Notes under the pieces: generated by a model
The model's database searches: none
Seen by the model: only the letters and a program-made list of their open reading frames with translations
Told to the model about the DNA's origin: nothing
Source of the DNA: Lachnospiraceae bacterium
GTDB lineage: Bacteria > Bacillota > Clostridia > Lachnospirales > Lachnospiraceae
Assembly (NCBI GenBank): GCA_011959105.1
Contig: BLLU01000067.1
Location: 1-64,000, forward strand
Reading direction: 5' to 3'
DNA: 64,000 nucleotides
Shown here: positions 1-8,398 of the stretch, piece after piece
Layout: the number at the start of each line of letters is the position of its first letter
How positions within the stretch are numbered: the stretch's first letter is position 1
Translations under genes and position numbers: made by a program

Positions 1-8
1 TTATTTGC

Positions 9-26
9 GGCGACTGTGCAGTCGCC
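9..26. repeat. short perfect inverted repeat
   Basis: GGCGACTG and CAGTCGCC flank a 2-nt centre, giving an 8-bp stem just downstream of the acidic protein gene. There is no T-run after it on the minus strand, so it does not look like a complete terminator. A tiny 10-codon frame (bases 33 to 1, minus strand) starts directly at the stop of the preceding gene and runs through this hairpin. I do not claim that frame is a gene. Confidence 0.35.
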
Positions 27-33
27 ACTCCAT

Positions 34-387
34 TTAAAATGCCGTCCAACACTTCGGCTTTTCCGGCTGCCTGTCTTCTGCCGGGATTCCGGGTGCTGTC
101 TCAGACGCCGCTCCGGCATCTTCCGTGCCGTCGCCTTCCGTTTCTGCCGCTGCCTCCCCAAACATCTCCTCCTCAGAAAGTTCGGGCAGTTCCTCATCCT
201 CCTGCCCATCCATTTCCTCCGGCCCCTGATCCATGCTCTCCAGCAGTTCATTCAGATCCATGCCGTCTCCCTCCGCCGCAGCATCTCCGGCTGACAGCAT
301 TTCAGCGCCATCCAGTTCCTGCATTTCCGTTCCCATCCTTTCTTCTGTTGTGATTGTTTCTTCCGCTACTTTTTTTCTACCTGCCAT
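34..387 (-). CDS. small acidic protein of the conjugative element
   Basis: This 117-residue protein is extremely acidic: residues 18-95 are mostly Glu, Asp, Gly, Ala and Met. A basic start (MAGRKKVAEE) precedes the acidic part and the tail is Pro/Lys-rich. AGGAGG stands 7 nt before the ATG, so the start is well supported. The gene follows virD4 after a 23-bp gap and is the last transfer-cluster gene in the window. No domain is recognised. The composition suggests a largely disordered protein, but its role is unknown. Low complexity is typical of small accessory genes in clostridial conjugative elements. Confidence 0.6.
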   Translation of the reverse strand: MAGRKKVAEETITTEERMGTEMQELDGAEMLSAGDAAAEGDGMDLNELLESMDQGPEEMDGQEDEELPELSEEEMFGEAAAETEGDGTEDAGAASETAPGIPAEDRQPEKPKCWTAF

Positions 388-410
388 TTGATTTTCCTCC
401 TTCTTTTTTT

Positions 411-2582
411 CTAGGACATGATAGTTTCCTTATCAGTTACAATGATGCCTGCCTGGCTGCCGGCTTTAGAAACAGAGGCTTCTGATTCCGCCGGCCTTGC
501 CCTGGCATCCGCCGTTTTCGGCGTTTCTGTTTTTGGGGCCTTTTGTGCCCCTGCCCTGACGGTTTTCTGAGTCCCTGTTTTGGGTGCCCCCGTTTTTGGC
601 ACACCCTGCTTTGTTTCCTTTGGTTTTGCCTCTCCTGACTTTGCTTCTGCTGCCTTCGATTCCTTTGAGGAAATGTCCTCCGCTTTTGTCCCTTTTGATT
701 TTGTTCCCTCTGCTTTCGGCTCCTTCGGTTTTGCCGCCCCTGCTTTGGACTCTTTAGGCTTGGTTCCGCCCGTTTCCGACTCTTCCAACCCGGAATTACG
801 CCTTTCCGTACTCTTCCTGTCTGCACCCTCCATCTCCAGCCTGCGCCACTCCGGGATATAGGCAGATGCTTTACAGGAATGCAGGAGGGGAAAGTCCGGA
901 TGCTTTGAGTAGTCCAGCTTGTCCACCTTCAGGATCTTCTTGCCCCTGATGATCACCAGCGCCTCGTCAATGGGGAGCCGCAGCACCTCATCCGGCGTCA
1001 GCACCGGGCGTTTCCCCACGCCGCTGGTCTCGCGGTACTCCGGCGTATAGTTGGAAATGCACCAGGTGCCGAGCTGCTTTGCCTTACTCGTCACCGTCAC
1101 GCTGGCAAGGCCGGTCCGGGAAGAAACAAACTCCGCCGTCAATGGATCGGTACAGCCCAGGAACAGCTGCACATCGCAGTTGCCGAGGATTTCCTGCCAG
1201 AGGTTCTGCGGGTAGCGGTTCTGCAGCCCCGCAAGGTTCTGGAAGACGCAGGACATGGAAATGTTTCTTGACCGGATCACGCTCAGGCGCCTGGAAAGGT
1301 CGGGGATGGTGCCGCAGGCGGTCAACTCCTCCCCCAGCACATGGACGGGCACCGGCAGGACGCCTCCCTCGCAGTTTCTGTCCGCATAGCGCACCAGCTT
1401 GATAAAGGCAAAGGACAGGAACAGTGAGGCCAGGAAGTCAAAGGTGCTGTCCTGGTCGCTTGTCACCAGGAAATAGGCACAGCGCTCCTGCCCCGGCAGC
1501 TTCAGGTCGATTTCATCCCGCGCCGTTATCTTCTTGATCAGTTCCGCCTGAAATACCTGCAGTCGGCTTCCAAGCCCAATCACCACCCCGCCCCGCACGG
1601 AATCCGACGCCTGCTTGAACAGGCTGTAGGGCGCTTTGGCCGGATGGCGGGCGGGAAGGACCTCAAACAGGCTGTCCAGGGCATTTTCCGAGCCAAGGGT
1701 GATGAGCCGGTACACCTGCCCCATGTTCCGGTTTTCCGGGGGATACCCCTGGTCCACATACAGCACCAGCGCCTTCAGGAGGTTCATCTCCGCAGAGTCC
1801 CAGAAATGGTCCCCCTTGCTGCCCACCATGGTGTTCTTGATGATGACATCCACGAAAAGCTGTGCCATCAGTTCCTGCCCTTCAATTTCCGAAAGGCAGT
1901 TCCAGGAATCCGAGTTCTCCGGGCTCACCAGGTTGAACACCCTCACCACATAGCCCCTGTCCCTGAGATACCCGCTGGATTTCTCATACAGCTCCGATTT
2001 GGGGTCGCAGATGATGAGGGATTCCCCACGGACTACTCCCTGTAAAATACGGTTCATGCAGAATGACCTTGTCTTCATGCTGCCGCTGGCGCCGTACACC
2101 GCAAGGTTGCTGTTGAGCCTTGACTTCTCCGGCAGGCAGACCGCCTTCCCCTCCAGCATCCCCAGCACGACCCCGTGATGGCGCCGCAAGTCAGAGACCA
2201 CCTCCAGGACGCCGGCCATCTCCTTTTTCCCCATCCAGCCGGAAGTGCCGTAAGTCCCCTTTGCGGAGTATGTAAAATTCCGCTCCCCGTCATATTCCCC
2301 GGCATCGCTGTACCCCATCCGCATGACCATGACCAGCAGCACCGCCAGCAGCCCGATACAGATAAATATGCCGTAGATCCCATAGGGCGGCGTGACCGCC
2401 GCACCCAGGCAGTCCATAAAGCCGTGGGATATCCCGGCAGGGGAAGTCCCGTCCCCAGGGATGCTGCCCCCCTGTTTCCAGACCGCGTAATTCCCGATAA
2501 ACTGCGCCAGATAGCCTCCCGCATACAGCACGCCCAGCAGGGCCGCCGGCGCGGCTATCATGGTCTTCCATATCCTTTTCAT
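411..2582 (-). CDS. virD4: VirD4/TraG-type conjugative coupling protein
   Basis: This 723-residue type IV coupling ATPase would bring the relaxase-DNA complex to the mating channel at the membrane. Two N-terminal membrane segments (about residues 7-30 and 69-88) precede a TraG/VirD4 ATPase domain. The Walker A region is GASGSMKT at 164-171, with Met where many P-loops have Gly; this is a variant I recall from clostridial TraG proteins. Further family signatures follow: the phrase DPKSELYE, then SDSWNCL, and the acidic GEELTACG segment. From about residue 590 the protein becomes a roughly 130-residue Lys/Ala/Pro/Thr-rich tail with irregular KESKA/KPKEPKA-like repeats, probably disordered. The start overlaps the preceding gene's stop by 4 nt (ATGA), which indicates translational coupling. 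Function is near certain; the tail's role is not known. Confidence 0.93.
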   Translation of the reverse strand: MKRIWKTMIAAPAALLGVLYAGGYLAQFIGNYAVWKQGGSIPGDGTSPAGISHGFMDCLGAAVTPPYGIYGIFICIGLLAVLLVMVMRMGYSDAGEYDGERNFTYSAKGTYGTSGWMGKKEMAGVLEVVSDLRRHHGVVLGMLEGKAVCLPEKSRLNSNLAVYGASGSMKTRSFCMNRILQGVVRGESLIICDPKSELYEKSSGYLRDRGYVVRVFNLVSPENSDSWNCLSEIEGQELMAQLFVDVIIKNTMVGSKGDHFWDSAEMNLLKALVLYVDQGYPPENRNMGQVYRLITLGSENALDSLFEVLPARHPAKAPYSLFKQASDSVRGGVVIGLGSRLQVFQAELIKKITARDEIDLKLPGQERCAYFLVTSDQDSTFDFLASLFLSFAFIKLVRYADRNCEGGVLPVPVHVLGEELTACGTIPDLSRRLSVIRSRNISMSCVFQNLAGLQNRYPQNLWQEILGNCDVQLFLGCTDPLTAEFVSSRTGLASVTVTSKAKQLGTWCISNYTPEYRETSGVGKRPVLTPDEVLRLPIDEALVIIRGKKILKVDKLDYSKHPDFPLLHSCKASAYIPEWRRLEMEGADRKSTERRNSGLEESETGGTKPKESKAGAAKPKEPKAEGTKSKGTKAEDISSKESKAAEAKSGEAKPKETKQGVPKTGAPKTGTQKTVRAGAQKAPKTETPKTADARARPAESEASVSKAGSQAGIIVTDKETIMS

Positions 2583-3709
2583 ATCTCCGGGTAAAACCTC
2601 CTCTCAAATTTTTCAAAACTGATGGCCTCAAATGCCACCAGGCCTCCGTAACAGTGCTCCAGAACCTCCCGCTGGAAGTCAAAACAGATCAGTGTGCCAT
2701 GCCGCTCCTGCAGCTGGAGCGCACTGCAGAAACGGTGGATGCGGGGGATGTCTAACAGATACCCGAACAGCACCGGATCCCCGTTCCCGTCCAGGGCATC
2801 ATTTTCTATAGTCCCGTTTGGATTCCCCGCACATAACCCCTGGGACAGGATGCGGTCAAGTTCCTCCCTCCTGTCCCTGTCGCACAAGAGCCTCAGCATC
2901 ACTTCCCCTTTGTGTTCGTTTGTCAGGTAGTAAAAATGCCCGTAACTGCCATCCAGCAGGAAAAAGCACCTTGCGCCGCTGTCCGCGCCGGAAAGGATCT
3001 GGCAGAAAGGCTCCAGGCTGTCCCCGAACAGCAGCCCGCAGACATCCTCCGGCGCATACCCCAGGCCGGCGTTCCCATTACAGAGTGTGACCTGCATCCA
3101 AGCCTTTGCCCTCTGCTCGGCCCGGTAATCCCACTTCGCCATGTACGGGCCGCTGTTGTAGGTAAGGAAAACCCCATCCGGCGAAAGCAATACCCCCGCC
3201 ATGCGGGAGCCTTTGATCTTTACCGCCTCGATCCCTGTTTCCTTGACCTCACGGGAGCTGTAAAAGGCCGCTCCCTCCAGCCCTCTGTCCTGATCTCCAC
3301 CCGGCGCAAACACCTTGGGCTTTTCATCCCTAAAAATTGTCACACCGGCATTCAGCATCGCCACATACACCTCAGCGATCCGGTGCAGGCGTATCCTCCT
3401 TGTGACCTCGCTCTTTAACAGGCTGGTATCCACGTTTCCCGTAAGGTAAAAGGAAAACCGCTCCGGATTGTCCGAAAGCAGCATTTCCTTAGACCGCCTC
3501 CCCAGCCTGTACCCCCGCAGCTTATCCCGGTAATAGACCCGCAGGAGCCTTTCTTTCTTCAAAAGCCATGTGACCGTGCCCTTATAGCTGGTGCTGCCGG
3601 CAAGTCTGTAAACCAGTTCTGCCGGGAACTCGCCGCAGACAGCCACCAGCTCAAGCAGCCGGTAAGCCTGTGTGTCCTTCCTTGGGAAACAACGTCCATC
3701 TTCCCCCAT
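2579..3709 (-). CDS. conjugative-element protein with winged-helix-like N-terminus
   Basis: A 376-residue soluble protein lies directly upstream of virD4 and overlaps it by 4 nt. The first 100 residues look like a winged helix: a hydrophobic helix around LLELVAVCGEFPAELV, then a basic turn (KKERLLRVYYRDKLRGYRLG). This is the layout of replication-relaxation or MobC-like proteins. The rest has no motif I recognise. A strong AAAGGAGG stands before the ATG. Its place among transfer genes suggests a DNA-processing or regulatory role in conjugation. That is inference from position and the N-terminal pattern only. Confidence 0.6.
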   Translation of the reverse strand: MGEDGRCFPRKDTQAYRLLELVAVCGEFPAELVYRLAGSTSYKGTVTWLLKKERLLRVYYRDKLRGYRLGRRSKEMLLSDNPERFSFYLTGNVDTSLLKSEVTRRIRLHRIAEVYVAMLNAGVTIFRDEKPKVFAPGGDQDRGLEGAAFYSSREVKETGIEAVKIKGSRMAGVLLSPDGVFLTYNSGPYMAKWDYRAEQRAKAWMQVTLCNGNAGLGYAPEDVCGLLFGDSLEPFCQILSGADSGARCFFLLDGSYGHFYYLTNEHKGEVMLRLLCDRDRREELDRILSQGLCAGNPNGTIENDALDGNGDPVLFGYLLDIPRIHRFCSALQLQERHGTLICFDFQREVLEHCYGGLVAFEAISFEKFERRFYPEI

Positions 3710-3811
3710 GACCGCCTCCTTTTCGTGCGTTTTTTACCGTAGCGGCTAAAGACCTCGGTAATCTTCCACCCCGAGCCACCCCCGCAAAGGCGCATTTTTA
3801 CGGGTATTCCA

Positions 3812-3841
3812 CCCTGTTTTCACATATCAGGAAAAACAGGG
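3812..3841 (-). other. intergenic hairpin
   Basis: CCCTGTTTT and AAAACAGGG form a 9-bp stem with a 12-nt loop, in the 142-bp gap between two transfer-cluster genes. No clear T-run follows on the minus strand. It is more likely an RNA-processing or attenuating structure than a full terminator. Confidence 0.35.
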
Positions 3842-3851
3842 GCCAAAACCC

Positions 3852-4514
3852 TCAAAAATCTGATATGTTTTTCAACTGCTTTTCCCGTTCCGAGAGCCAC
3901 TTCCCAAAGCGCCCCTTCTCCATGACATAGATACGGGTGCAGTCCTTCTCCCCCCGCTCCGTGGTGTTGTAGGCGTCACACAAAAGTCCGCTGTCGTCCA
4001 GCATCACATACAGCGCCACCGTGTCCAGGATCTGCTTCTGCTGCAGGTTGTCATAGTCCAGCAGGCACCAGTCCGGCAGGTCATGCCCATAGACATGGGA
4101 GATGCAGATGACGCACTCCCGGAACCTGGGGGTGGGATGTTCCGCCGCATACTGCTCCAGCGCCGCATGGAGCGGCTCTGTCAGGAACAGGCTGCTCTGG
4201 CGGGTCTTCTTTTTAGGCAGGAGCCGGGGCAGCGTCACCTCCAGGATGCCGTCTGCATAGCCGATCTCTATGCCATGTACTTCACCTGCCTTTATCAGAT
4301 AATCCCTCTTGGGGACGCCCGAGGACGCAAACAGGAGATTCCTAAGCCTGCAGGCGATCCTTTCCGCCCGCAGCGCCGCCTCCGTGGAGATGATCTCATA
4401 ATTTTCCGGATACCGCTGGATATCCAGTGTGTCCATGGCGCAGATGTTATTGTTCAGCCGGGAGAGGCTGTTCAGGATCTCACCCACCTGCGCGGAAATC
4501 ATTTTTCTGTCCAA
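3852..4514 (-). CDS. DUF6100-like protein of the conjugative element
   Basis: This 220-residue protein resembles the family I remember as DUF6100, small cytoplasmic proteins encoded next to VirD4 in Lachnospiraceae elements; the family number is from memory. An N-terminal helical part (residues 1-65, possibly coiled) precedes an alpha/beta part with RFRECVICISHVYG and LPDWCLLDYDN. The C-terminal phrase DCTRIYVMEKGRFGKWLSE is characteristic. There is no signal peptide or membrane segment. It sits in the minus-strand operon 84 bp after the DUF5697-like gene. Function is unknown; co-occurrence suggests an accessory role in transfer. Confidence 0.55.
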   Translation of the reverse strand: MDRKMISAQVGEILNSLSRLNNNICAMDTLDIQRYPENYEIISTEAALRAERIACRLRNLLFASSGVPKRDYLIKAGEVHGIEIGYADGILEVTLPRLLPKKKTRQSSLFLTEPLHAALEQYAAEHPTPRFRECVICISHVYGHDLPDWCLLDYDNLQQKQILDTVALYVMLDDSGLLCDAYNTTERGEKDCTRIYVMEKGRFGKWLSEREKQLKNISDF

Positions 4515-4598
4515 TATCTAATTCCTCCTACTATTCCAGTCCCGTCTCTGCACTACAGCGCCATTTCAGCGCTTCCGTTTCGAGACTGTTCTTATTTC

Positions 4599-5132
4599 TT
4601 AATCAGGCTCGGCCTGCCTGTAATAACTTACTTTCCCGTCAGGCTCCACCGTACAGAAGCCCGATATATCGGGGAAATGCAATAAGGGGATCTGCCCGGC
4701 ATCCTCCACCAGCACGATTCGGCGGCTTTCCCCCTGCCGGCACTGTTTCAGCGCCTGTGCCACCAGGGCCTCCTGCCCTTCGGCCACATAGACCACCTCA
4801 TACATCCTGCCCGCCGAAAAGAACACCAGCTTTACCGGGAAATCGCCGGGGGAATGGTATTCCACACGGTCGATAAAGTCCAGGAGCACCCACACGGAAT
4901 GGACCAGCCCTGCATCGGCGCCCCGCACATGTTCCCCCTGGGGGAAATAGCCGCCCGTCTCAGCCGGGGCAATGCGCCCCTGCCGCTGCAGATGGGCTAA
5001 TAGGTTCCTGACCTTTTCCTCCCTGCCCGGATGGAAGCGGGCAAGCTGCTCCTCCGACAGGCCGGGGTACATGGAAACCTCCCGCAGCAGATCAGCCGCC
5101 TCCTGCCCGTATATGTCCGCCCTTGTTTTCAT
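4599..5132 (-). CDS. DUF5697-like protein of the conjugative element
   Basis: This 177-residue protein opens with MKTRADIYGQEAADLLREVS, which matches my memory of the DUF5697 family of clostridial mobile elements. Residues 1-65 look like a winged helix: YPGLSEEQLARFHPG, then a basic wing (LLAHLQRQGRIAP). The C-terminal half is alpha/beta (VKLVFFSAGRMYEVVYVAEG) and could be a sensor or interaction domain. It is cytoplasmic. An AGGAGG-like site precedes the ATG. It lies between virB4 and the DUF6100-like gene, with a phased repeat just upstream of its start. Possible roles are regulation or DNA binding in transfer; not established. Confidence 0.55.
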   Translation of the reverse strand: MKTRADIYGQEAADLLREVSMYPGLSEEQLARFHPGREEKVRNLLAHLQRQGRIAPAETGGYFPQGEHVRGADAGLVHSVWVLLDFIDRVEYHSPGDFPVKLVFFSAGRMYEVVYVAEGQEALVAQALKQCRQGESRRIVLVEDAGQIPLLHFPDISGFCTVEPDGKVSYYRQAEPD

Positions 5133-5148
5133 GGCATCCTCCTTCCAT

Positions 5149-5227
5149 TGCGTAATCCATGCGTATTTTATGCGTAATCAAAACCTTGTTCCCTGCCGAA
5201 TGCGTATTCCGTGCGTAAACCATACGC
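5149..5227. promoter_or_regulatory. phased TGCGTA repeat cluster
   Basis: Five copies of TGCGTA start at 5149, 5160, 5171, 5201 and 5212, and an inverted TACGC follows at 5223-5227. Spacing is 11, 11, 30 and 11 bp, so copies fall on roughly the same face of the helix. The cluster fills the gap between the virB4 stop (5241) and the start of the downstream gene (5132). It looks like a binding site for a regulator or other DNA-binding protein. The protein is not known. Confidence 0.5.
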
Positions 5228-5240
5228 TTTCGGGTTCCAC

Positions 5241-8200
5241 TCACCCTTTCCGCATCCGCTCCACGATGTCCTTCAGCTCCCGCCTGTCCGTAGTAATCAG
5301 ATCTTTTTCCAGGGGGCTTGCCTTAAACTCCACCATGATGTTATTGTTGTTGGTGCTGATCAGCCCGTTTCCCCGCTCAAAGTGCGTGACCTCCAGCACC
5401 TCGGCATCTGACAGGTGAAGTGCGTCCTGAACACGCTGGGCCTCGTCATCCTCCAAGTTCAGGATGATCTTCGTCTTGGAGTTGTTGATGATCCCTTTCC
5501 CGAAACGCCCCTCATCCAGGTTGAAGAAGTCGTTCAGGTCCTGGCTGGCGCAGATGGCGGAGCCGCCGTACCCTCTTATGGTCTTAAAAATCTCCAGCAC
5601 GAAATCCCCCGCCATGCGGGTGCCTGCCGCCCCTGCCCCGGATAGGAGCTGCCAGCACTCGTCAATGAAGATTGCCTTTTCCTCCGTCCGGTCCTCCTTT
5701 GCCCTGTCCCAGACAAAATCCAGCGCCACGAACATCCCCACTGTGAGCAGGTCTCCGGTCAGGGAGGAAATGTCCAGCACCGTGTAACGGTTATCCAGGG
5801 ATACATTGGTCTGCTGGTTGAAGGTGCTGGCAGAACCGTTCACAAGGCGGTTTAAGATGACTGCCATGCGTTTCGTCTGGGTGTATTTCTTCAGGATGGC
5901 GTACAGGTCGCCCAGCACCGGCATCTCCCTGTACTGCCCGGGATGCTCCGGGTTCTCCAGTGTGGCGTTGTCGTGGGTAATGCCCTTCTGCCCGTAGACC
6001 AGCACCAGGGCCTCGTCCAAAAGCTGCCGTTCCTCGTTTGTCATGTCCGGGATCAGCAGGCTGAAAAAGATGTGCAGCCTCTGGATCTTCTCCGCCAGCT
6101 CCGAGAGCCGGATGCCGGGGCCGTCCAGCAGCTCGTCCACCGTATGGTCCACCCGGCGTATCTCCATCACATTGATGCAGTGGGGGCTTGCCGGGGAAAT
6201 CTGGATGAACTCGCCGCCCACGTTGGCGCAGGCCCGGTGGAACTCATGCCCCTTCAAGGGGGCAATAATGTAGATGGGGATGCCCTTCCGGCGCATCCGC
6301 AGCGCCATGAGCTGCATGGTGAAGGTCTTCCCCGCACCGCTGGTGCCCAGGATCGCCATGTTGGCATTCTTATAGACAGCGCTGTTGAAGATGTCCACGA
6401 TGATGAGGGAGCTGTTATACTTATTCACGCCTAACAGGATGCCGTTGTCGTCACACATCTCATAGCTGGTAAAGGGATAGCAGCTTGCCGCCCCGCCGGT
6501 CAGCAGGTTGCGCCTGCCCTTCTCATACAGCCCCCGCTCCAAAGCCGCCAGAGGGAGGCTTGCCAGGAATGCCTGTTCCTCCCGGAAATGGCAGGTGCAA
6601 AGCCGCATATCCTGGGAGGCCAGCAGTTTCTTCATCTCGTTCACCTTCCACTCCAGATCCTCTTCACTGGAAGCGGTGACGGTAATAAGCAGATTCAGGA
6701 AATAGAAATCCTCATTGTTCGCCAGGCCCTCTTTCAGGAAGTACCCGCCCCGGATGGCGCTGTCTATGTCGTCAAAGTCTGTATTGGTATCGCTGGCATC
6801 CTTGATCCTGGAGCGGTTGATGCGCAGCTGCTGCCCCACCTTCTGGACGATCTGCTCCTTGGGCTGCCTGGAGAGGAACATATCCAGGTCGATCCCGTCC
6901 CCGGCGTTGACGATCAGGCTCAGCCACCCCGCAGGCACCTGCACCCTGTAACCGTCCGAGGGAACCAGGAGGTAGGCATAATAAAGGCCGTCAATGCAGA
7001 TATGCCTGCCGTGGGTAAAATCAATGCTGCCCGGCGAAAAGAACTCCCCCGCAGGGATCTCATCCACCCCGCCCTCTCTGCCGTTCTCCCTGTACCTGTC
7101 AATCACCTCCCTGACCCGTTCCGGCAGGGGCTTTCCCGCGCTCTCATTCCGGCAGAGCAGGTTATAGAGCACATCCACGGCAAATTCATCCTCGTTTTCC
7201 GGCACAATGACCTCATTCCCGCACTGGCGCAGGTAGTTGGCCGCCGTATGGACTGCACCCTGCAGGAATGCGGCAGCCTCCCCCTCATCATCGGCGCGTC
7301 TGGCGTTCCCCCAGGGCTCATACTCAAAGATCAGGAAAAACCGGCGTGTGACCGCCTCATGGGAGCTGATCTGCTGCACGAACCGCAGGTAGTCCTCCTG
7401 CATGAGCCGGCACTGTTCGTTGGTCTCCCGTTCCATTTCCTTCTGCACCGTGTCCATGTGCCTCCCGATGTCCGCCCTGCGCGTCAGGACCTTGAACTGC
7501 AGCCTGACAGGGCTCACCTTCAGGTAGGACACAAAGGAATAAATGATGTTCCTCTGTTCCCTTGCGCTCCGCAGGAGGAAATTGATGGGCACGACCTCCA
7601 CGATCTTGACATAACGGCTGTCTTTTGTATAAATGATGCCGTTTTCGATCTTCGAGACCGGCAGGTAATCCGCCACGGGATTCAGGCAGGCGGGCTGCTG
7701 TTCCCGCAGGGGCAGCGGGTGCGGACTGCGCCGCTCCCCTGCTGCTGTGCCACGGCTCTTTTTTCCCGTTGTTCCCGCCGTTGCTTCCGCCGCTTGGCCC
7801 GAAACACCCCTGACTCCTGCTTTCCTCGCCGGGCGGAGTTTCTGGCGCAGCTCATATCCCTTTACCTGGTCAAATTCAGCAGGGAAATCCTCCCTGCGGC
7901 GCTTTTGGCTCTTTTTTGCTTTCACCTGTCCGGCTGGTTGTCCTGCCCGTGTTTCTGCCTTGGTACCCGGCACCTTCTTTCCTGCCTGCTTTCCCGGTTT
8001 TGCCTTCTGTACCGTCTTTGCAGCCCTTTTCTGTCCGGTGGCGGCTTCCCCCTGGCAGCATTCCTCCCCGCCCACAACACGGCGGTTCTTCAGGTATTTC
8101 AGAAAGATCACCAGAAAGGAAGACAGGCTCTCCCCGGAAATGCCGATCAGGGCAAACAGGGCAATGGGCAGCGCCGTCAGGCACAGCACAATGATCTTTG

Positions 8201-8366
8201 CCGTCAGCCCCAGGGGCAGGAATACACAGGCCGGTATCCCCACGGCTGCGGACAGGATGCCCGCCTCTATCACGTTCCTTGCCTTGAACATCCCGCCGAA
8301 AAAAGTGCCCGTGTCTACAAAATTCGGCGGGATGATGTATGTATCATTTTCGTTTTGATTGCTCAT
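5241..8366 (-). CDS. virB4: PrgI-VirB4 fusion ATPase of the conjugation apparatus
   Basis: This 1041-residue protein combines two conjugation parts. Residues 1-97 contain two close membrane segments (LSAAVGIPACVFLPLG; IIVLCLTALPIALFALIG) as in the small PrgI protein, beginning with the family-like YIIPPNF. Residues 98-230 are a basic, Ala/Gly/Lys/Arg-rich linker. From about 235 on is a CagE/TrbE/VirB4 ATPase: Walker A GTSGAGKT near 672-680, Walker B KAIFIDECWQL near 900, and the late phrase DLNDFFNL. VirB4 energises substrate movement and pilus assembly at the inner membrane. Such PrgI-fused forms occur in CD1110-type clostridial elements as I recall. The long linker is the odd part. Confidence 0.9.
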   Translation of the reverse strand: MSNQNENDTYIIPPNFVDTGTFFGGMFKARNVIEAGILSAAVGIPACVFLPLGLTAKIIVLCLTALPIALFALIGISGESLSSFLVIFLKYLKNRRVVGGEECCQGEAATGQKRAAKTVQKAKPGKQAGKKVPGTKAETRAGQPAGQVKAKKSQKRRREDFPAEFDQVKGYELRQKLRPARKAGVRGVSGQAAEATAGTTGKKSRGTAAGERRSPHPLPLREQQPACLNPVADYLPVSKIENGIIYTKDSRYVKIVEVVPINFLLRSAREQRNIIYSFVSYLKVSPVRLQFKVLTRRADIGRHMDTVQKEMERETNEQCRLMQEDYLRFVQQISSHEAVTRRFFLIFEYEPWGNARRADDEGEAAAFLQGAVHTAANYLRQCGNEVIVPENEDEFAVDVLYNLLCRNESAGKPLPERVREVIDRYRENGREGGVDEIPAGEFFSPGSIDFTHGRHICIDGLYYAYLLVPSDGYRVQVPAGWLSLIVNAGDGIDLDMFLSRQPKEQIVQKVGQQLRINRSRIKDASDTNTDFDDIDSAIRGGYFLKEGLANNEDFYFLNLLITVTASSEEDLEWKVNEMKKLLASQDMRLCTCHFREEQAFLASLPLAALERGLYEKGRRNLLTGGAASCYPFTSYEMCDDNGILLGVNKYNSSLIIVDIFNSAVYKNANMAILGTSGAGKTFTMQLMALRMRRKGIPIYIIAPLKGHEFHRACANVGGEFIQISPASPHCINVMEIRRVDHTVDELLDGPGIRLSELAEKIQRLHIFFSLLIPDMTNEERQLLDEALVLVYGQKGITHDNATLENPEHPGQYREMPVLGDLYAILKKYTQTKRMAVILNRLVNGSASTFNQQTNVSLDNRYTVLDISSLTGDLLTVGMFVALDFVWDRAKEDRTEEKAIFIDECWQLLSGAGAAGTRMAGDFVLEIFKTIRGYGGSAICASQDLNDFFNLDEGRFGKGIINNSKTKIILNLEDDEAQRVQDALHLSDAEVLEVTHFERGNGLISTNNNNIMVEFKASPLEKDLITTDRRELKDIVERMRKG

Positions 8367-8398
8367 TTATAGTTTGTCACCTCTTTGCTATAAAATTT

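Noticed and set aside
1..33. 10-codon frame starting at the stop of the acidic protein gene
   Set aside because: Too short, lies over a hairpin, and ends exactly at the window edge; no independent evidence.
6588..8372. 594-residue plus-strand frame opposite virB4
   Set aside because: Shadow frame in GC-rich coding DNA. The minus strand encodes a clear VirB4.
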